Shown piece after piece: positions 40,589 through 50,663 of a stretch of 64,000 nt of DNA. The notes below the pieces were generated by a model. It was not told the origin of the DNA. It ran no database searches and saw nothing but the letters and a program-made list of their open reading frames with translations. The position numbers were made by a program, and so were the translations under genes. The first letter of the stretch is position 1. Each line of letters opens with the position of its first letter. Source of the stretch: Campylorhamphus procurvoides (Eukaryota > Chordata > Aves > Passeriformes > Dendrocolaptidae); contig WBMV01000301.1 of assembly GCA_013396655.1 (NCBI GenBank), forward strand, positions 491,232-555,231, read 5' to 3'.

Positions 40589-42600
40589 ATTTATTTTAAA
40601 CCATAAAGATTAATTCTTCAAACTCCTGTCATCTGACAACATTATTCAAAACTCCATAATGTGCAAGTGAAGTATTTAGCTCATCTTTTTTACAGCAACA
40701 TTACTTATTATCCCTAAGTTTTCAGGAATAATCAATCCACATCCTTTTAATCACTTCTGTTCTCTGTTTTATTCCCTCAACATAAGAAATTTTAATTATG
40801 CTTCTGTTCATATCACTTTATGATTATTCCCTCTTCAGTCTGATCAGCTTTGTTTACATTCCTGTGTTTTCTGCACTTTTGGATTAAAAAACATAGTTCT
40901 TCCAATTGGATTTAACTAAAGCTTCTCCTGGCTTCAGCAGAGGGCCAATTCCTTTTTCAGACATACCTTAGAAACCATGAGTGGTGCAGCTTTCCACTGT
41001 CTGCAGCTTAATCCTCTATCTTCTTCAGTGAAACTGCAGTAGAATAATTTTTTTACCTGTGGTATTTTGGTAAAATTTTAAGATCTTTTTACTGTTACAG
41101 AAGCCTTTGAGAAGGATCTTCATGTAGGTATATTACTGAGATGCAGGCAGATCACCTCAAATCTTTGACTGCTTCTAGATCTTCTTGTGAATTCCATGCC
41201 TCAACCCTTTGCACCAAAAATATGTTATTCAGTAGAGATATGTAAAAATGGGGGTTTTTTTCAGAAAAACTTGTGACTTTTTTGACAGTTTCATTGACCT
41301 TTAAGGTGCCACATGCTAGGCTAGTTCTCACTGTTTCTGCTTTCTAGACAAAGAATTTCCAGATCCCCACAGTAATTTGGGAGCTACAATCATCAGTTAG
41401 TATTTAATGCCTACACTTTAGTAATGTTGTCTTTCTGGTTCTGCCAGCTGGCTGCAGTTTGTTTAGAAGTTGAGTCAGCCTCAGTCTTTTACTTCTACAA
41501 CCCATACCTTTAAAAAAGAGTTAAAATTTTTCACTAACATTGTTTATTAAGCACTTTTGAGCACTAGGCACTTTTTAGTCCAGCACTACATGGAGGTGGT
41601 TAAAATATGCAAATCTTTTCCAAGCAATGGATTGTAACTTGATCAGAAACTAGATGCTTGAAACAGAGGTTTCCAGCTGAAATTCTATGGTCTGTATAGA
41701 ATGTCAGTCTGGGTATTTGCTAAGAACTTTGAGAAGTTTGACTATTGATGTTGATATTTGATGACGAACAATTTTTCAGGCAACTTTTTGAGCTGTGTGA
41801 ACACCAGCTAAACTTTCTGGTGCAAGAGAGGACAAAAACTGAGTAGAAATAGTGTTAATCCTGCCATATGAATTTTAATGCTAGTATGATGAAAAGTACC
41901 TCTTCACTTTATTCTTCCTTGCACTAGTGATGTCATTCACCATAAATCAGACTTACTGGTTTATGAATTAGCAGACCCCCAAGCATATACTGACAGAACA
42001 ATTAAATGGTTCAGAGAAAACTGTTTTCAGCCCTAAACCAGCAGAGAAGGTGAGGAACACAAAGAATTCTGTGAAGAACATCTGGTTGACTCAAAGCACC
42101 CTATATGAATACCTAATAGTATCTCTCCATCCAGTGATGTAGGTTATCACTTTTGCTATTAGAGATACGAATCTTGTTTAACATACTCTGAATATGTGAA
42201 GTTATTCACATGGTACACTCAGAACCAGGACTCGGAACTGCCGTATTTGAACTGAGCCAGATCTCATGTCAGATTTCAGCTTAGTTATTTATACCATATT
42301 TGTATTTTCTGGGTTTCCTGTGATTACTAATAAGTAGGACCAGTAATGTAGACAGTACCCTTTCTCCTCAATTTCCCTTTCCACTAAGCATCTCTTTCTG
42401 GGATTATTTCTTTTTCCATTACTGCTCACATTTTGAATAGTATTACGGTGACAAAAGCAATCAAAGCAATGGAGAACTAAGAAAGTTACTTAAATCATGT
42501 TTGACTTAATGGATTTCAATAAAGATTCTGCTGAAGCTGGGCTGTGAATAACTACAGTACCAGCAAAAGTGAAAGGCTTTAAAATGGGACGTTATGTCAT
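40589..42600. other. Unique AT-rich DNA, no gene seen
   Basis: No exon, RNA gene or transposon was recognised, and there are no notable repeats. The next base begins a candidate LTR. Confidence 0.5.
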
Positions 42601-42654
42601 TGTCAGAGACCAGATTTACATCTCAGGGCTTGATGGGATGGATCTGTGTGCGTA

Positions 42655-42678
42655 TGTGTGTGTGTGTGTGTGTGTGTG
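42655..42678 (+). repeat. (TG)12 dinucleotide microsatellite
   Basis: A pure run of twelve TG units within the candidate LTR, immediately before a GC-rich palindrome. It is expected to be length-polymorphic. Confidence 0.95.
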
Positions 42679-42820
42679 AGGGCGCCAGGCGCCCAGCACA
42701 GGCAGGCTGCCCACTGGGTTGACAGCCACAGTCTATAAACAGGCCAGCACAATGTCTCCATATTGCACAGGCTTGTTCTCCTCCAAGCCATCAACGTGTG
42801 ACCTCTAAGTGTAACTCTAT

Positions 42821-42890
42821 TTTCTCTCTCCTCTCTTTCTCTCTTTATTCTTCTCTTAATCTCACTTCCTTTACTCTTTTCTTCCTCTTT
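42821..42890 (+). repeat. Polypyrimidine (CT-rich) tract
   Basis: About 70 bp of C and T with few interruptions, on the plus strand, inside the candidate LTR. Its later part (CACTTCCTTTACTC) is similar to the matching tract at 58621-58682 (GCTTCCTTTACC), supporting common ancestry of the two elements. Confidence 0.85.
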
Positions 42891-43135
42891 TGGGTATTTT
42901 AAACACCTATTTTCTTTAAGTTGTAGATATCTCACTTAAATTGTGGGAGTACCTTGCCTGAGAGATTGTAAAAATAGCCAAGGTGACCCTTTCCTGGAGT
43001 GGATGGAGCTGACCAACAAGTGAACAACACCAGAAACTGAAAACTACCTCAGAAGCTCATGTTTTAAAAGATGTTTTGTAGTATAGATAGAGATTTATTG
43101 TATTAGATAGATAGCTATTCCTCTGTATCTGTATG

Positions 43136-43475
43136 TTTTTGGTGGTGGTTACCCAGTTACCGGTTTCTTATTGATTCTGTATTCCCTAATCTTTTACTGT
43201 CTGGCTTGTGGTGCTAATCCCAGCGTCATCATGTGAAGTTAGCCACGCCCCATCTGTATTCCCCTCCTTCCCTGCAAGTCCTTCCCCTCCTTGCCGCCGT
43301 CTGCCCCTAATTCCTCCCACTTTCCAAGCTTATCCCTGAAACCTATACCCATCCCATGCTCCCATGAATAAATCAGTTCTAGCCTTCACCCTACCATCGG
43401 CTGGGACATTTTTCCTTCCTTCCCTCCGGTACGCGGCATTAAATTGCATGGAGTTTGTGTTCACTGGGTGTAACA
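43136..43475 (+). mobile_element. Candidate second LTR-like block with polyadenylation signal
   Basis: A block markedly richer in C and G than its surroundings (about 43190-43440). It contains a CCACGCCCC box at 43244-43252, C-rich runs, an AATAAA hexamer at 43367-43372, and about 100 bp later a TAACA terminus at 43471-43475. Hexamer, short downstream region and CA end are the layout of an R-U5 end of a retroviral LTR in plus orientation. No clean 5' TG with a matching target duplication was found, so the left edge is a guess. It may be an independent solo LTR or the 3' part of the element beginning at 42601. No retroviral coding sequence is present. Confidence 0.4.
43367..43372 (+). promoter_or_regulatory. 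AATAAA polyadenylation hexamer of the LTR-like block
   Basis: A canonical hexamer in an otherwise C-rich context, about 100 bp before the putative LTR end. Its position suits the R region of an LTR. Whether it is used cannot be told from the sequence. Confidence 0.4.
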
Positions 43476-43785
43476 AATGTTCTCTACTCTATAGATAGTC
43501 CTAGTATCCTGTTGTGAGGTTGCATGTCACTCCTGTAAACCGTTTTTGCCAAAATGCCCATTTTGTCACCAAACTAAAAAAAAACTCTTAGAGAAAAATG
43601 TTTACTTTTTCTTTGGACATGAACTTAAGGTATCAAAGAATCAAAGACTTTGCAGGAGTTTGTGTAGCCTGAATTTCTAGAAGTCTAAAATTAAAATGTA
43701 CACCCAGTGAAGCTGGACCAGGGTGTAAGTTGCACATAGCAAACTGGTTGCTTACTCCCCACCATTAGTGTGTCACCCAAACTAT

Positions 43786-43985
43786 GAATCATAGAATCAT
43801 AGAACATGCTGAGTTGGAACTAACTCATCAGGTTCATTGAGTCCAACTCTTAGCCCTGCACAGCACAACCCAAGAGTCACATCATGTGTCTGAGAGTGTT
43901 GTCCAAACACTTCTTGAACTTAGACACGCTTGATGTTGTGACCACTTCCCTGGAGAGCCTCCAGGGCTCAACCAGTGCTCAAACA
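43786..43985 (-). mobile_element. CR1 LINE 3' fragment (minus strand)
   Basis: Read on the plus strand it starts with two GAATCATA-type units, the reverse complement of the CR1 3'-terminal octamer repeat. It then follows the standard CR1 3' UTR order: a TTGGAA block, TCATCAGGTTCATTGAGTCCAACTC-like sequence, and CCACTTCCCTGG. It stops at about 43985, so it is a severely 5'-truncated copy, as is usual for CR1. It is clearly diverged, with small indels against the usual consensus. A 64-codon frame through it is spurious. It lies about 165 bp from a second CR1 fragment in the same orientation. Confidence 0.85.
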
Positions 43986-44152
43986 TGAACGGGGCCCTAA
44001 CCATGCATAGCAGACCCATGTTTAAAAATGCCAAAAAAAAGGGCATGACTAAAAAGTAAATATTATGAGTCAGCATGAAAATGATAGAATAGGCAAAATT
44101 ATAGCCATGCTACTGCCTTATTGTTGACAGCAGCACTCACTGAACATCCACA

Positions 44153-44490
44153 GGATCATAGAGTCATAGAACAGGAAGGGGCCATAAAGATCATTCAGTT
44201 CCAACCTCCCCTGCCATGGGCAGGAACATCTTCCACTAGACCAGGTTTCTCAAAGCCCCATCCAATTTGACCTTGAGTGCTTCCACAGGTGGGGCATACA
44301 CAGCTTCTCTGGGCAATCTGTTCTAGTGTCTCAGCACCCTCACAGTAAAGAATTTCTTCCTAATGTCTAACATCTGCTCTCTTTTGGCTTAAAGCCATTT
44401 TCCCTTGTCCTATCACTGCATGCCCTTTTAAGAAGTGTCTCTCCAGCCCTCTTGTAACTGCTCTTTAGATACTAGAAGGTGCTGCAATTG
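44153..44490 (-). mobile_element. CR1 LINE 3' fragment (minus strand)
   Basis: It begins GGATCATAGAGTCATAGAAC, the reverse complement of the CR1 3' terminus. It then follows the well-known order: AGGGGCCATAAAGATCAT, CCAACCTCCC, TGCCATGGGCAGGAACATC, CCACTAGACCAGG, CACCCTCACAGTAAAGAATT, CTTGTCCTATCACTGCATGCCC, CTCTCCAGCCCTCTTGTA. About 340 bp remain before similarity ends near 44490. It is less diverged than its neighbour at 43786 and belongs to a different CR1 subfamily type. It retains the end of the ORF2-derived region and the 3' UTR only, so it cannot be active. Confidence 0.93.
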
Positions 44491-47400
44491 CTTGTATGTG
44501 AACACCTGAATTGACATCTCCTGATATCTCTATGAATCTTTATTTGCATCATCTACACAAGAGGAAAACTTGTGGCTATTTATCTATGGACAAAATTTAA
44601 GTCAGATGCAAATGACCCCAAAGGGAATGTTTTTCAAAATGCCTAGGTATCTGATCCTACTAAAAGTCAAAGAAGTTCTGATTAATTGTTTCACTTAATT
44701 ATTTAAGATTATCATTCCCTTAATTGTCTAACCATCTCACTGGTTAAAATTGCTTTCTATCTCTTTTGAAGCTTTTACTTAGAGCAAAGCTCCCTGGTTA
44801 TTAAATCCTCACTAAAGTATGTTAATTTATGCCACTTATGCTGTTTGTGTCTCAGCTGTCTCTGCACAGTCTGCAGCCAGTCGCCTCTCTCTGGCTCAGG
44901 GCACACATTCTCGATTCACCCCAGAGGCTCCCTGAAAAGAACACGGCCTCATTTGCCAGCCAGTACCACAAAGAGATGAAGGGAAAGGTCTTTTTGGGAC
45001 AGTATGGCTTTTTGCCCACCCTCCGCATCCCATCATCATTCTGCCTGCTAAACTGCTGAAAATGGTCAGCCACCAGCAGAGTGACCCTAAAAAATTCCTC
45101 TCCAGTTGTAATCACAAAGATGGACATTTAAGTCCATTATCTGTTGTATTTTGTGAGAGGGAAAGGAAGATCTATGTCCTCAGCAAACTTGAGCTGTGCC
45201 TGGAAAAGACGTTGAAAAAAAATTATAGATCTGCAGTGTCACTTCATAATTCAGACAAAAAATGTGGTATAATAAATACCTGTTCTCATTCTCCTTCACT
45301 GAAGCTGTTTTTCATTTTGATTAGTGATTTTAAAAGGCTCATTTCTTAGTTTTCTATTTTACCTCTAGGAAGGTCCATTATACATTTCCTATAAATATAT
45401 GAAAACAGAGATCAGTATAAACCAATGTATTTACTGAGACTAGAAAATTCTTTCTTCTCAAATAAAATGATGCTGGTGTTATAAACAGCTGAAAATATTT
45501 TACTGAAGTATTAACAGCCTCAGGATCTGTATTAATGACAGGCTTGTTAGAGTGTGAAATGTCTGCTGGCTTTTCTCCAGGGTGTTTAAACTAATCAACT
45601 GCTAAGAATAAGGGAATGATTTTCCCTTCACTCTCACTTTGAGACTTTCTAATTTTCATTGACTTTACAGATATCTATGCTACTTTAGAGCAGTGAAAGT
45701 GAGAGAAGCATCAAGCCAAAGTCCACACACAGCAGCAGGTCTGAAGGATGATCTGGAAGTAGTATTATTGACTAAACCAAATCGCTGAAGGGAGGATTAG
45801 CCAGCCTACAACATAAGGACAAAAAAATGCTTCCAAACTATAAGTATTTTTCCTTCTCTTATGATATCCATGTAATTTAGTTCCTTCAAGCTAACATGTA
45901 GCAATTCTGAATAAATTAAAATAAACAAAAAGCAAACCAAAAGAAGAACGCTAGCAAGTCACAAAATTGATATATGTCTTTCCTTTTGTTCTTAGCTTGG
46001 TAGCAATGATAGATGTATTGCTCCAACTGTTGATTGATTTTGTGAGTTGTTTTAATTCAGGGAAGGGAAATATGCCCGATTATATTTTTTATATTGTAGA
46101 CAAATGAAAGGGTATAAGACAACCAGACAGTTTTGAAAAGGAATTTGTGGTTTAAAAGGCAAAAATGAGTAAAAGGGAATAACCTGTTTGAGCCATGAAA
46201 TGATATAAAAATATCGCTCCATCAGAAGATCAGATAGAATGTCTAAAGGAGCTCTCAAAAGAAAAAAAGAATCCAGAATCTTAAATGTAAGTCTTAATTA
46301 CTTGTTTTGATATACGTGTGATTGTGCCTCTGAAGTGACCAGAGACTGTTGTGCAGCCAAATGAAAGGAGGGCTCATTATGCTTTTGGGAACTGAAGTTA
46401 TCTAGCTGCCAATATAGAGGAACATAGAATAAATATTAATGAAAATAAGTTGGTCATCTACTTTAACCCCTTGCTCAAACTGGGGGAAGTTTAAATTAGG
46501 GCTTAATTTTCTTTCACTTTTGGCTCAACGTTTTGTGACTGGCTTTGCAATGTATTTGCTGTTTGTCATTTCTTTCCAGTCACTCTGTAACACAATTAGC
46601 ATATTTGTGACGAGAATGCTAGCAGTATCTATGAGAGAAAAGCACTGACCTGGAAGTAGTCTTAAATGTTGAGCTTACTGGTGTCCCTTCATGCCTGAGG
46701 AAGAAAGCCATTCAGAAATCTCTTTTGACAGATAACAGATGTGAAAGGTTGCAAAAGGATCCCAAGTTTTCTGAAACTCAGAACTGAGCTGCCCTGTGGC
46801 ATCGCAACCAAGATAATACTCCCAGAATTAACAGTGCCCTCAGAGGCAGACCATTCTAAACACTGTCAAGCTTTGCAAGCCAAAAACATCATAGAAAAAG
46901 AAGGGGTCTTAACCGCTCTCACCTGCAAGAACTGAAAAAGCCCTGAAAGACTAAAAAGGATGAAGAAGGGATGGTATCACTGAAGACTTGAAAGACTCGA
47001 CAAGAGAGGGAACACACAGGAAATTCATACTACCAGTATATCAAACCTTTTAAGTGTTTAGCTTCCACACACTTGGCATTTTCAGTGACATTTCCCTGGC
47101 TAAAGGGTGAATTGTATTATAAATGCTCTGGAGTCACAGGTCATTTGAGCAGCTCCAGATTGGGCAGTGTTTGTTTGTGATTAGTTTTACAAGACTATGT
47201 GGAATGAAATAACTTAAAATTGACTACAGGAAACATACTTTTGATAACCACGTTCCCTCTAGTCAAGCTTGAATTTATCTTCCCAATTATCTTTATCAAC
47301 AAACATTTCCAGATTGCTTCTGACTAGTCTATTAAAATATACTAGGTGCTAATCAAAACTGTGCACAACTTAATAATCATGCTGTCAGCTGCTACTAGTT

Positions 47401-47492
47401 CTATGGAGATGGTAAGATTATGGAGAAAATAAAATTTCAGTTATATGATTATCTAAACTCGTATTTGTTGATGGGCTTATTATGTGTTTGAA
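44491..47492. other. Unique AT-rich DNA, no gene seen
   Basis: No exon or transposon was recognised. Frames of 91 (44852-45127 minus) and 95 codons (45062-45349 plus) overlap on opposite strands and match nothing. The stretch at 46741-46935 is locally richer in GC but has no supported exon structure. Confidence 0.5.
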
Positions 47493-47638
47493 CACCCTGG
47501 AAGTGTTCAAAAGACATGTAGATGTGGCACCTGGTTTAGTGGTGAACATGGTGATGCAGAGATAATGGCTGCCCTCAATGATCTGAGAGGTATTTTCCAA
47601 CCTTAATTGTCCTATGATTCAATTCTATGATTCTATGT
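47493..47638 (+). mobile_element. CR1 LINE 3' end fragment (plus strand)
   Basis: It opens CACCCTGGAAGTGTTCAAAA and continues GACATGTAGATGTGGCACC, TGGTTTAGTGGTGAACATGG, then GATCTGAGAGGTATTTTCCA. It ends in the diagnostic octamer repeats CTATGATT-C-AATTCTATGATTCTATG at 47611-47637. This is the last 145 bp of a CR1 copy with an intact 3' terminus and severe 5' truncation. No target-site duplication is expected, as CR1 often inserts without one. Confidence 0.92.
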
Positions 47639-48399
47639 TTGTTCTAAAAAGGCAAGCAGAAATAATAAACTTAGGAGGCTTGGACAGAGGTTACCAGATG
47701 CTCCAAAACTGTGGTCAGTTTTCTAAAGACTTGCACATGATAAAGGGTAGGCACAGACCCTTGCAAGATGTGTTACCATGTGCTGTTTTTAAGTAGGACT
47801 TAAGCAATTCAGTTCAATTTACACACAGTAAACAATTGCATGTCAGTCAGGAAGCAGCAAAAGTAGAACTTTGTTCTGTAGTAAACCAAAAAACATGATT
47901 TTTTTTTACTTGAAAACACTTCCTACCATTCTGAACTTGCTGTTTTGTCTTACTGAATGATTTAATTATTATTTACTTCCATGCTTTGGTTTGCCACATG
48001 CTTGGAGCAGTCTCAAGCAGTGATTGAATACATGATCCTGCACACTCCCCCAAACATACTCTTGCCTGAAATGTTCTGGTGTCAGTAAACAAGGCAAGAA
48101 ATACCTTTACTATTTTTATTCTCAGAATGGAAATTAAGACCTGGAGAGATCAGGGCTGTTAGGAGTTCTGCAATTCATCATGCATAGGTAAATTGTTACA
48201 AGCACACAGAAGTCTTCTATTTTCAAGGCATTTACATGAACATAGCACAGACTTGCACTGAACAAGGCTGCAGGGCCAGATCCTGGTTTATCACTTAATG
48301 GCATTTGGAGACTTAGGTATGTGCACACAGGATAACTGCAGCAATACTAGTTCATTAAACGAACTGAGAAAGAAATGAGAGACATTTTCAGTGTTGTAT

Positions 48400-48454
48400 T
48401 TGGTTTTCTTGGTTTGTTGGTTTGGGTTTTTTTTGGTTTGTGGGTTTTTTTTTT
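48400..48454 (+). repeat. G/T-rich low-complexity tract
   Basis: Alternating GG/GGG and T runs (TTGGTTTG-type units) ending in T10. It has the same composition and strand as the tracts at 2841, 12451, 14601 and 56801. Confidence 0.8.
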
Positions 48455-48907
48455 CATGTAGTCATGCACGGCTCACTAGCTAAAATATTAAACTTCTGCA
48501 ATCATTGCATATGAATTGTTGAAAGCATGAAAAATTGGGGAAGTGATAGCTTTCAAAAAGTAGTCATCGAGCAGCAGGGAAACAGCAGGGTGAGAGGGTG
48601 TTATAGAGTATCACCAAAAATCCTCATGCCTAGGCACAGCTTGTGTTGAAATCAAAGATCAAAAAATCCTTTCTTATAATAATCATCAGCTGCAGTGGAA
48701 GCATAGAACAGAGGAATTTGTTCCTTAGATCCATGTTTCTAAAGGCTCCTAAGTTGTTTCACAATTGCTACTGACTATCGGTGCACTCAGGTTCTGGTTT
48801 GCTGGAGAGAAAGGGAAACATCTCAAGGCAAGAACCTCCTCCAAACCAATTTACTACCTCATTAAAGGGTCAGAAGGTGGGACTCTATCAATGACTAAAA
48901 GTCACAA

Positions 48908-48943
48908 CCCAGATATTAACCCAGATATTAACCCAGATATTAA
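48908..48943 (+). repeat. 12-bp tandem repeat, three perfect units
   Basis: CCCAGATATTAA is repeated three times without error (48908-48919, 48920-48931, 48932-48943) and followed by CTACAG. Because the unit is a multiple of three, open frames crossing it show a four-residue repeat on either strand (Asn-Pro-Asp-Ile on the plus strand). It is a recent minisatellite-like duplication; no gene context was found. Confidence 0.95.
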
Positions 48944-50054
48944 CTACAGCCATATGAGAAGTTAATCTTATGGCTATGATCCTGTAAGAACTCAATCTCT
49001 CTATTTTTGCCCCATAGTAAATGAAGAGGGAGAACTGTAGAGTATCAGGTATCTCCCTGAAAAGGAGCTCTCTTCCTTTCTGCACACATACAGGCAAACA
49101 GCTCCACAACTCTTGTGGATACATCCTTATGTGTTGTTGAGGAAACAGGTTCAGCAATATAAGATTTCTAGTTTGATCTGTTTGTTTGCAACTATTTTGT
49201 TCAAGACACTAAAGGTTTGTAGAAGTGAGTCTACAACATTCACTTATATGCATCCAACAAGTAAGTAAGTAATTCAGTCCAGTGTATACAGCAATTTCTT
49301 GGAAACAGATACATCAGGGTTTGTATTTTCACACAAAGAACTGAAAATTCAAGTCATTTTCCTGAACAGAAATTGTGGAAGACACTAAAATAAAAAAATC
49401 AGAAGTGAGATACAATCTCAGTGTGAATGGTAATGAATAAAAGTAGAAAAAATAAATATTTCCAGGAGTGCAGAGCTGCACCCACAGCTGGTCATGGTAA
49501 GACAGTTGCACTAATATTAGGTGCATGTTCAGTGTATGTTAAAAAATGCTGGCAGAAGAACTGCGAAGTCCATACAACTCTGAAGCTTACTAGAAGTAAG
49601 ATGCTTTAAAATCAATAAAAGTTATATTCTGTCTCCAAAATATGGATATGCATCTCATCAGAATGCTTCTGTCAGGCTTAAATTAAGCCAAATCATAACA
49701 CATGCAAATTTGAAACAGCTACTGAAGGAAAGGGAGCAACAGTGTTATTATGGAAGGTATAGGTACACACATATTAAGGATTAGCTTTAGTTCTGCCATC
49801 CGTCATATGTTAAATGCAAATAAATGCAAACACATAGGTACCAATGACAGTCGTTCTACAAAGCTATTCTATAGTTGACATTGTAGAATGACAATATAGA
49901 CTGTGAACTATATGAGAAGAGCAGAATAAATGATGTGTGCATTGGCTTAGGATGAACTTAAGAAAGATAAGAAGTCTCCAGGTGGTTGGGAAAGTATCTT
50001 ACAGTACAGGAAAAAAAAAAGAGGTATAAGAATAGCAAATTAAGAGTTGTGCTT

Positions 50055-50663
50055 AAAAGCAGAGGAAAAAAAGGGAATGGCATCCTGGCTTGTATCAAGA
50101 ATAACATGGCCAGCCGGACCAGGGAAGACATTGTCCCCATGTACTTAGCATTGGTTAGGCTGCACCCTGAGTGCTGTGGGCCACTCACTTCATGAAAGAC
50201 TTTGAGGTGCTGTAATGAGGTCCAGAGAAGGGCAATGGAGCTGGTGAAGGGTCTGGAGGATAAGTCCTATGAAGAGCAACTGAGAGACTTGGGGGTGTTT
50301 AGCCTGTAAAAAGGGAGCCTGAGGGGTGACCTTATCACTCTCTAGGCCATCTGAAAGGAACTTGTAGCCAGGTGGGGGTCAGCCTCTTCTTCCAGAACAA
50401 GAGGACATGGCCTCAAGCTGTACCACGGGAGGTTCAGATTCAACATCAGAAGGAATTTCTTCACAGAACAGGTTGTTAAACGTTGGGCTGGGCTGCCCAG
50501 GGAACTGGTGGAGTCATCATCCCTGAAAGTATTCAAGAAACCACTGGATGTGTCACTTCATGCCATGGTCTTATTGACAAGGCCGTGATCAAAGGTTGGA
50601 CCAATCATCTTGATGATCTCAGAGGTCTTTTCCAATCTAGAACAGCTCTGTGATGCTGTGAAA
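50055..50663 (+). mobile_element. CR1 LINE, 3' part with decayed ORF2 C terminus (plus strand)
   Basis: This is the longest transposon copy in the window. It runs through GGCATCCTGGCTTGTATCA, GGCCAGCCGGACCAGGGAAG, TCCAGAGAAGGGCAATGGAG, GGTGAAGGGTCTGGAGGA, CTGCCCAGGGAACTGGTGGA and GATGATCTCAGAGGTCTTTT. It ends near 50663 with degenerate octamers (CTCTGTGATGCTGTGA). That is the end of ORF2 plus the 3' UTR of a CR1 element, 5'-truncated. Frameshifts and stops break the coding part, so it is inert. It is the same strand as the CR1 pieces at 47.5 and 55.9 kb and opposite to those at 43.8 and 44.2 kb. Confidence 0.95.
50073..50177 (+). pseudogene. CR1 ORF2 C-terminal remnant (broken)
   Basis: In one frame the translation reads GILACIKNN, then [16 protein letters not shown] and HPE. 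This is recognisable as the conserved region downstream of the reverse transcriptase core in CR1 ORF2 proteins. Just after the HPE motif (about 50172) a short deletion shifts the frame. Similarity continues in another frame over the block encoding the lysine-rich segment, and stop codons follow (a TAA at about 50213 and others). The protein normally supplies endonuclease and reverse transcriptase for LINE mobilisation; only this tail of it is present here. Confidence 0.8.

Larger units (their letters stand above)
42601..42960 (+). mobile_element. Candidate solo LTR of an avian endogenous retrovirus (polypyrimidine type)
   Basis: A TGT start at 42601 is followed after about 50 bp by a (TG)12 run (42655-42678). 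Next come a perfect GGGCGCC-A-GGCGCCC palindrome (42680-42694) and a GC-richer stretch with direct CAGG/GCCAG words. A 70-bp CT-rich tract (42821-42890) and then a T-rich segment close it. The GCCAGGCGCCCAGC wording and the order of parts resemble LTRs of avian endogenous retroviruses, and the same order recurs at 58.2-58.9 kb. I could not find a matching target-site duplication, so the 3' end is uncertain. No gag, pol or env remains are seen. The 110-codon minus-strand frame here reads the CT tract and TG repeat (His-Thr run) and is not a gene. Confidence 0.45.
47639..50054. other. Unique DNA with small repeats, no gene seen
   Basis: No exon was supported. It holds a G/T-rich tract at 48400-48454 and a three-unit 12-bp tandem repeat at 48908-48943, both listed separately. 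(GTAA)3 lies at about 49260-49272. Confidence 0.5.

Noticed and set aside
42603..42935. 110-codon minus-strand frame with a His-Thr run
   Set aside because: The His-Thr run is the (TG)12 microsatellite read on the minus strand and the charged part is the CT tract.
42961..43135. GATA/TAGA-rich patch between the two LTR-like blocks
   Set aside because: Only a few dispersed TAGATAG words, too short and degenerate to call a microsatellite.
48908..48943. Short CRISPR-like array
   Set aside because: The units abut without spacers and the DNA is vertebrate, so this is a tandem repeat.
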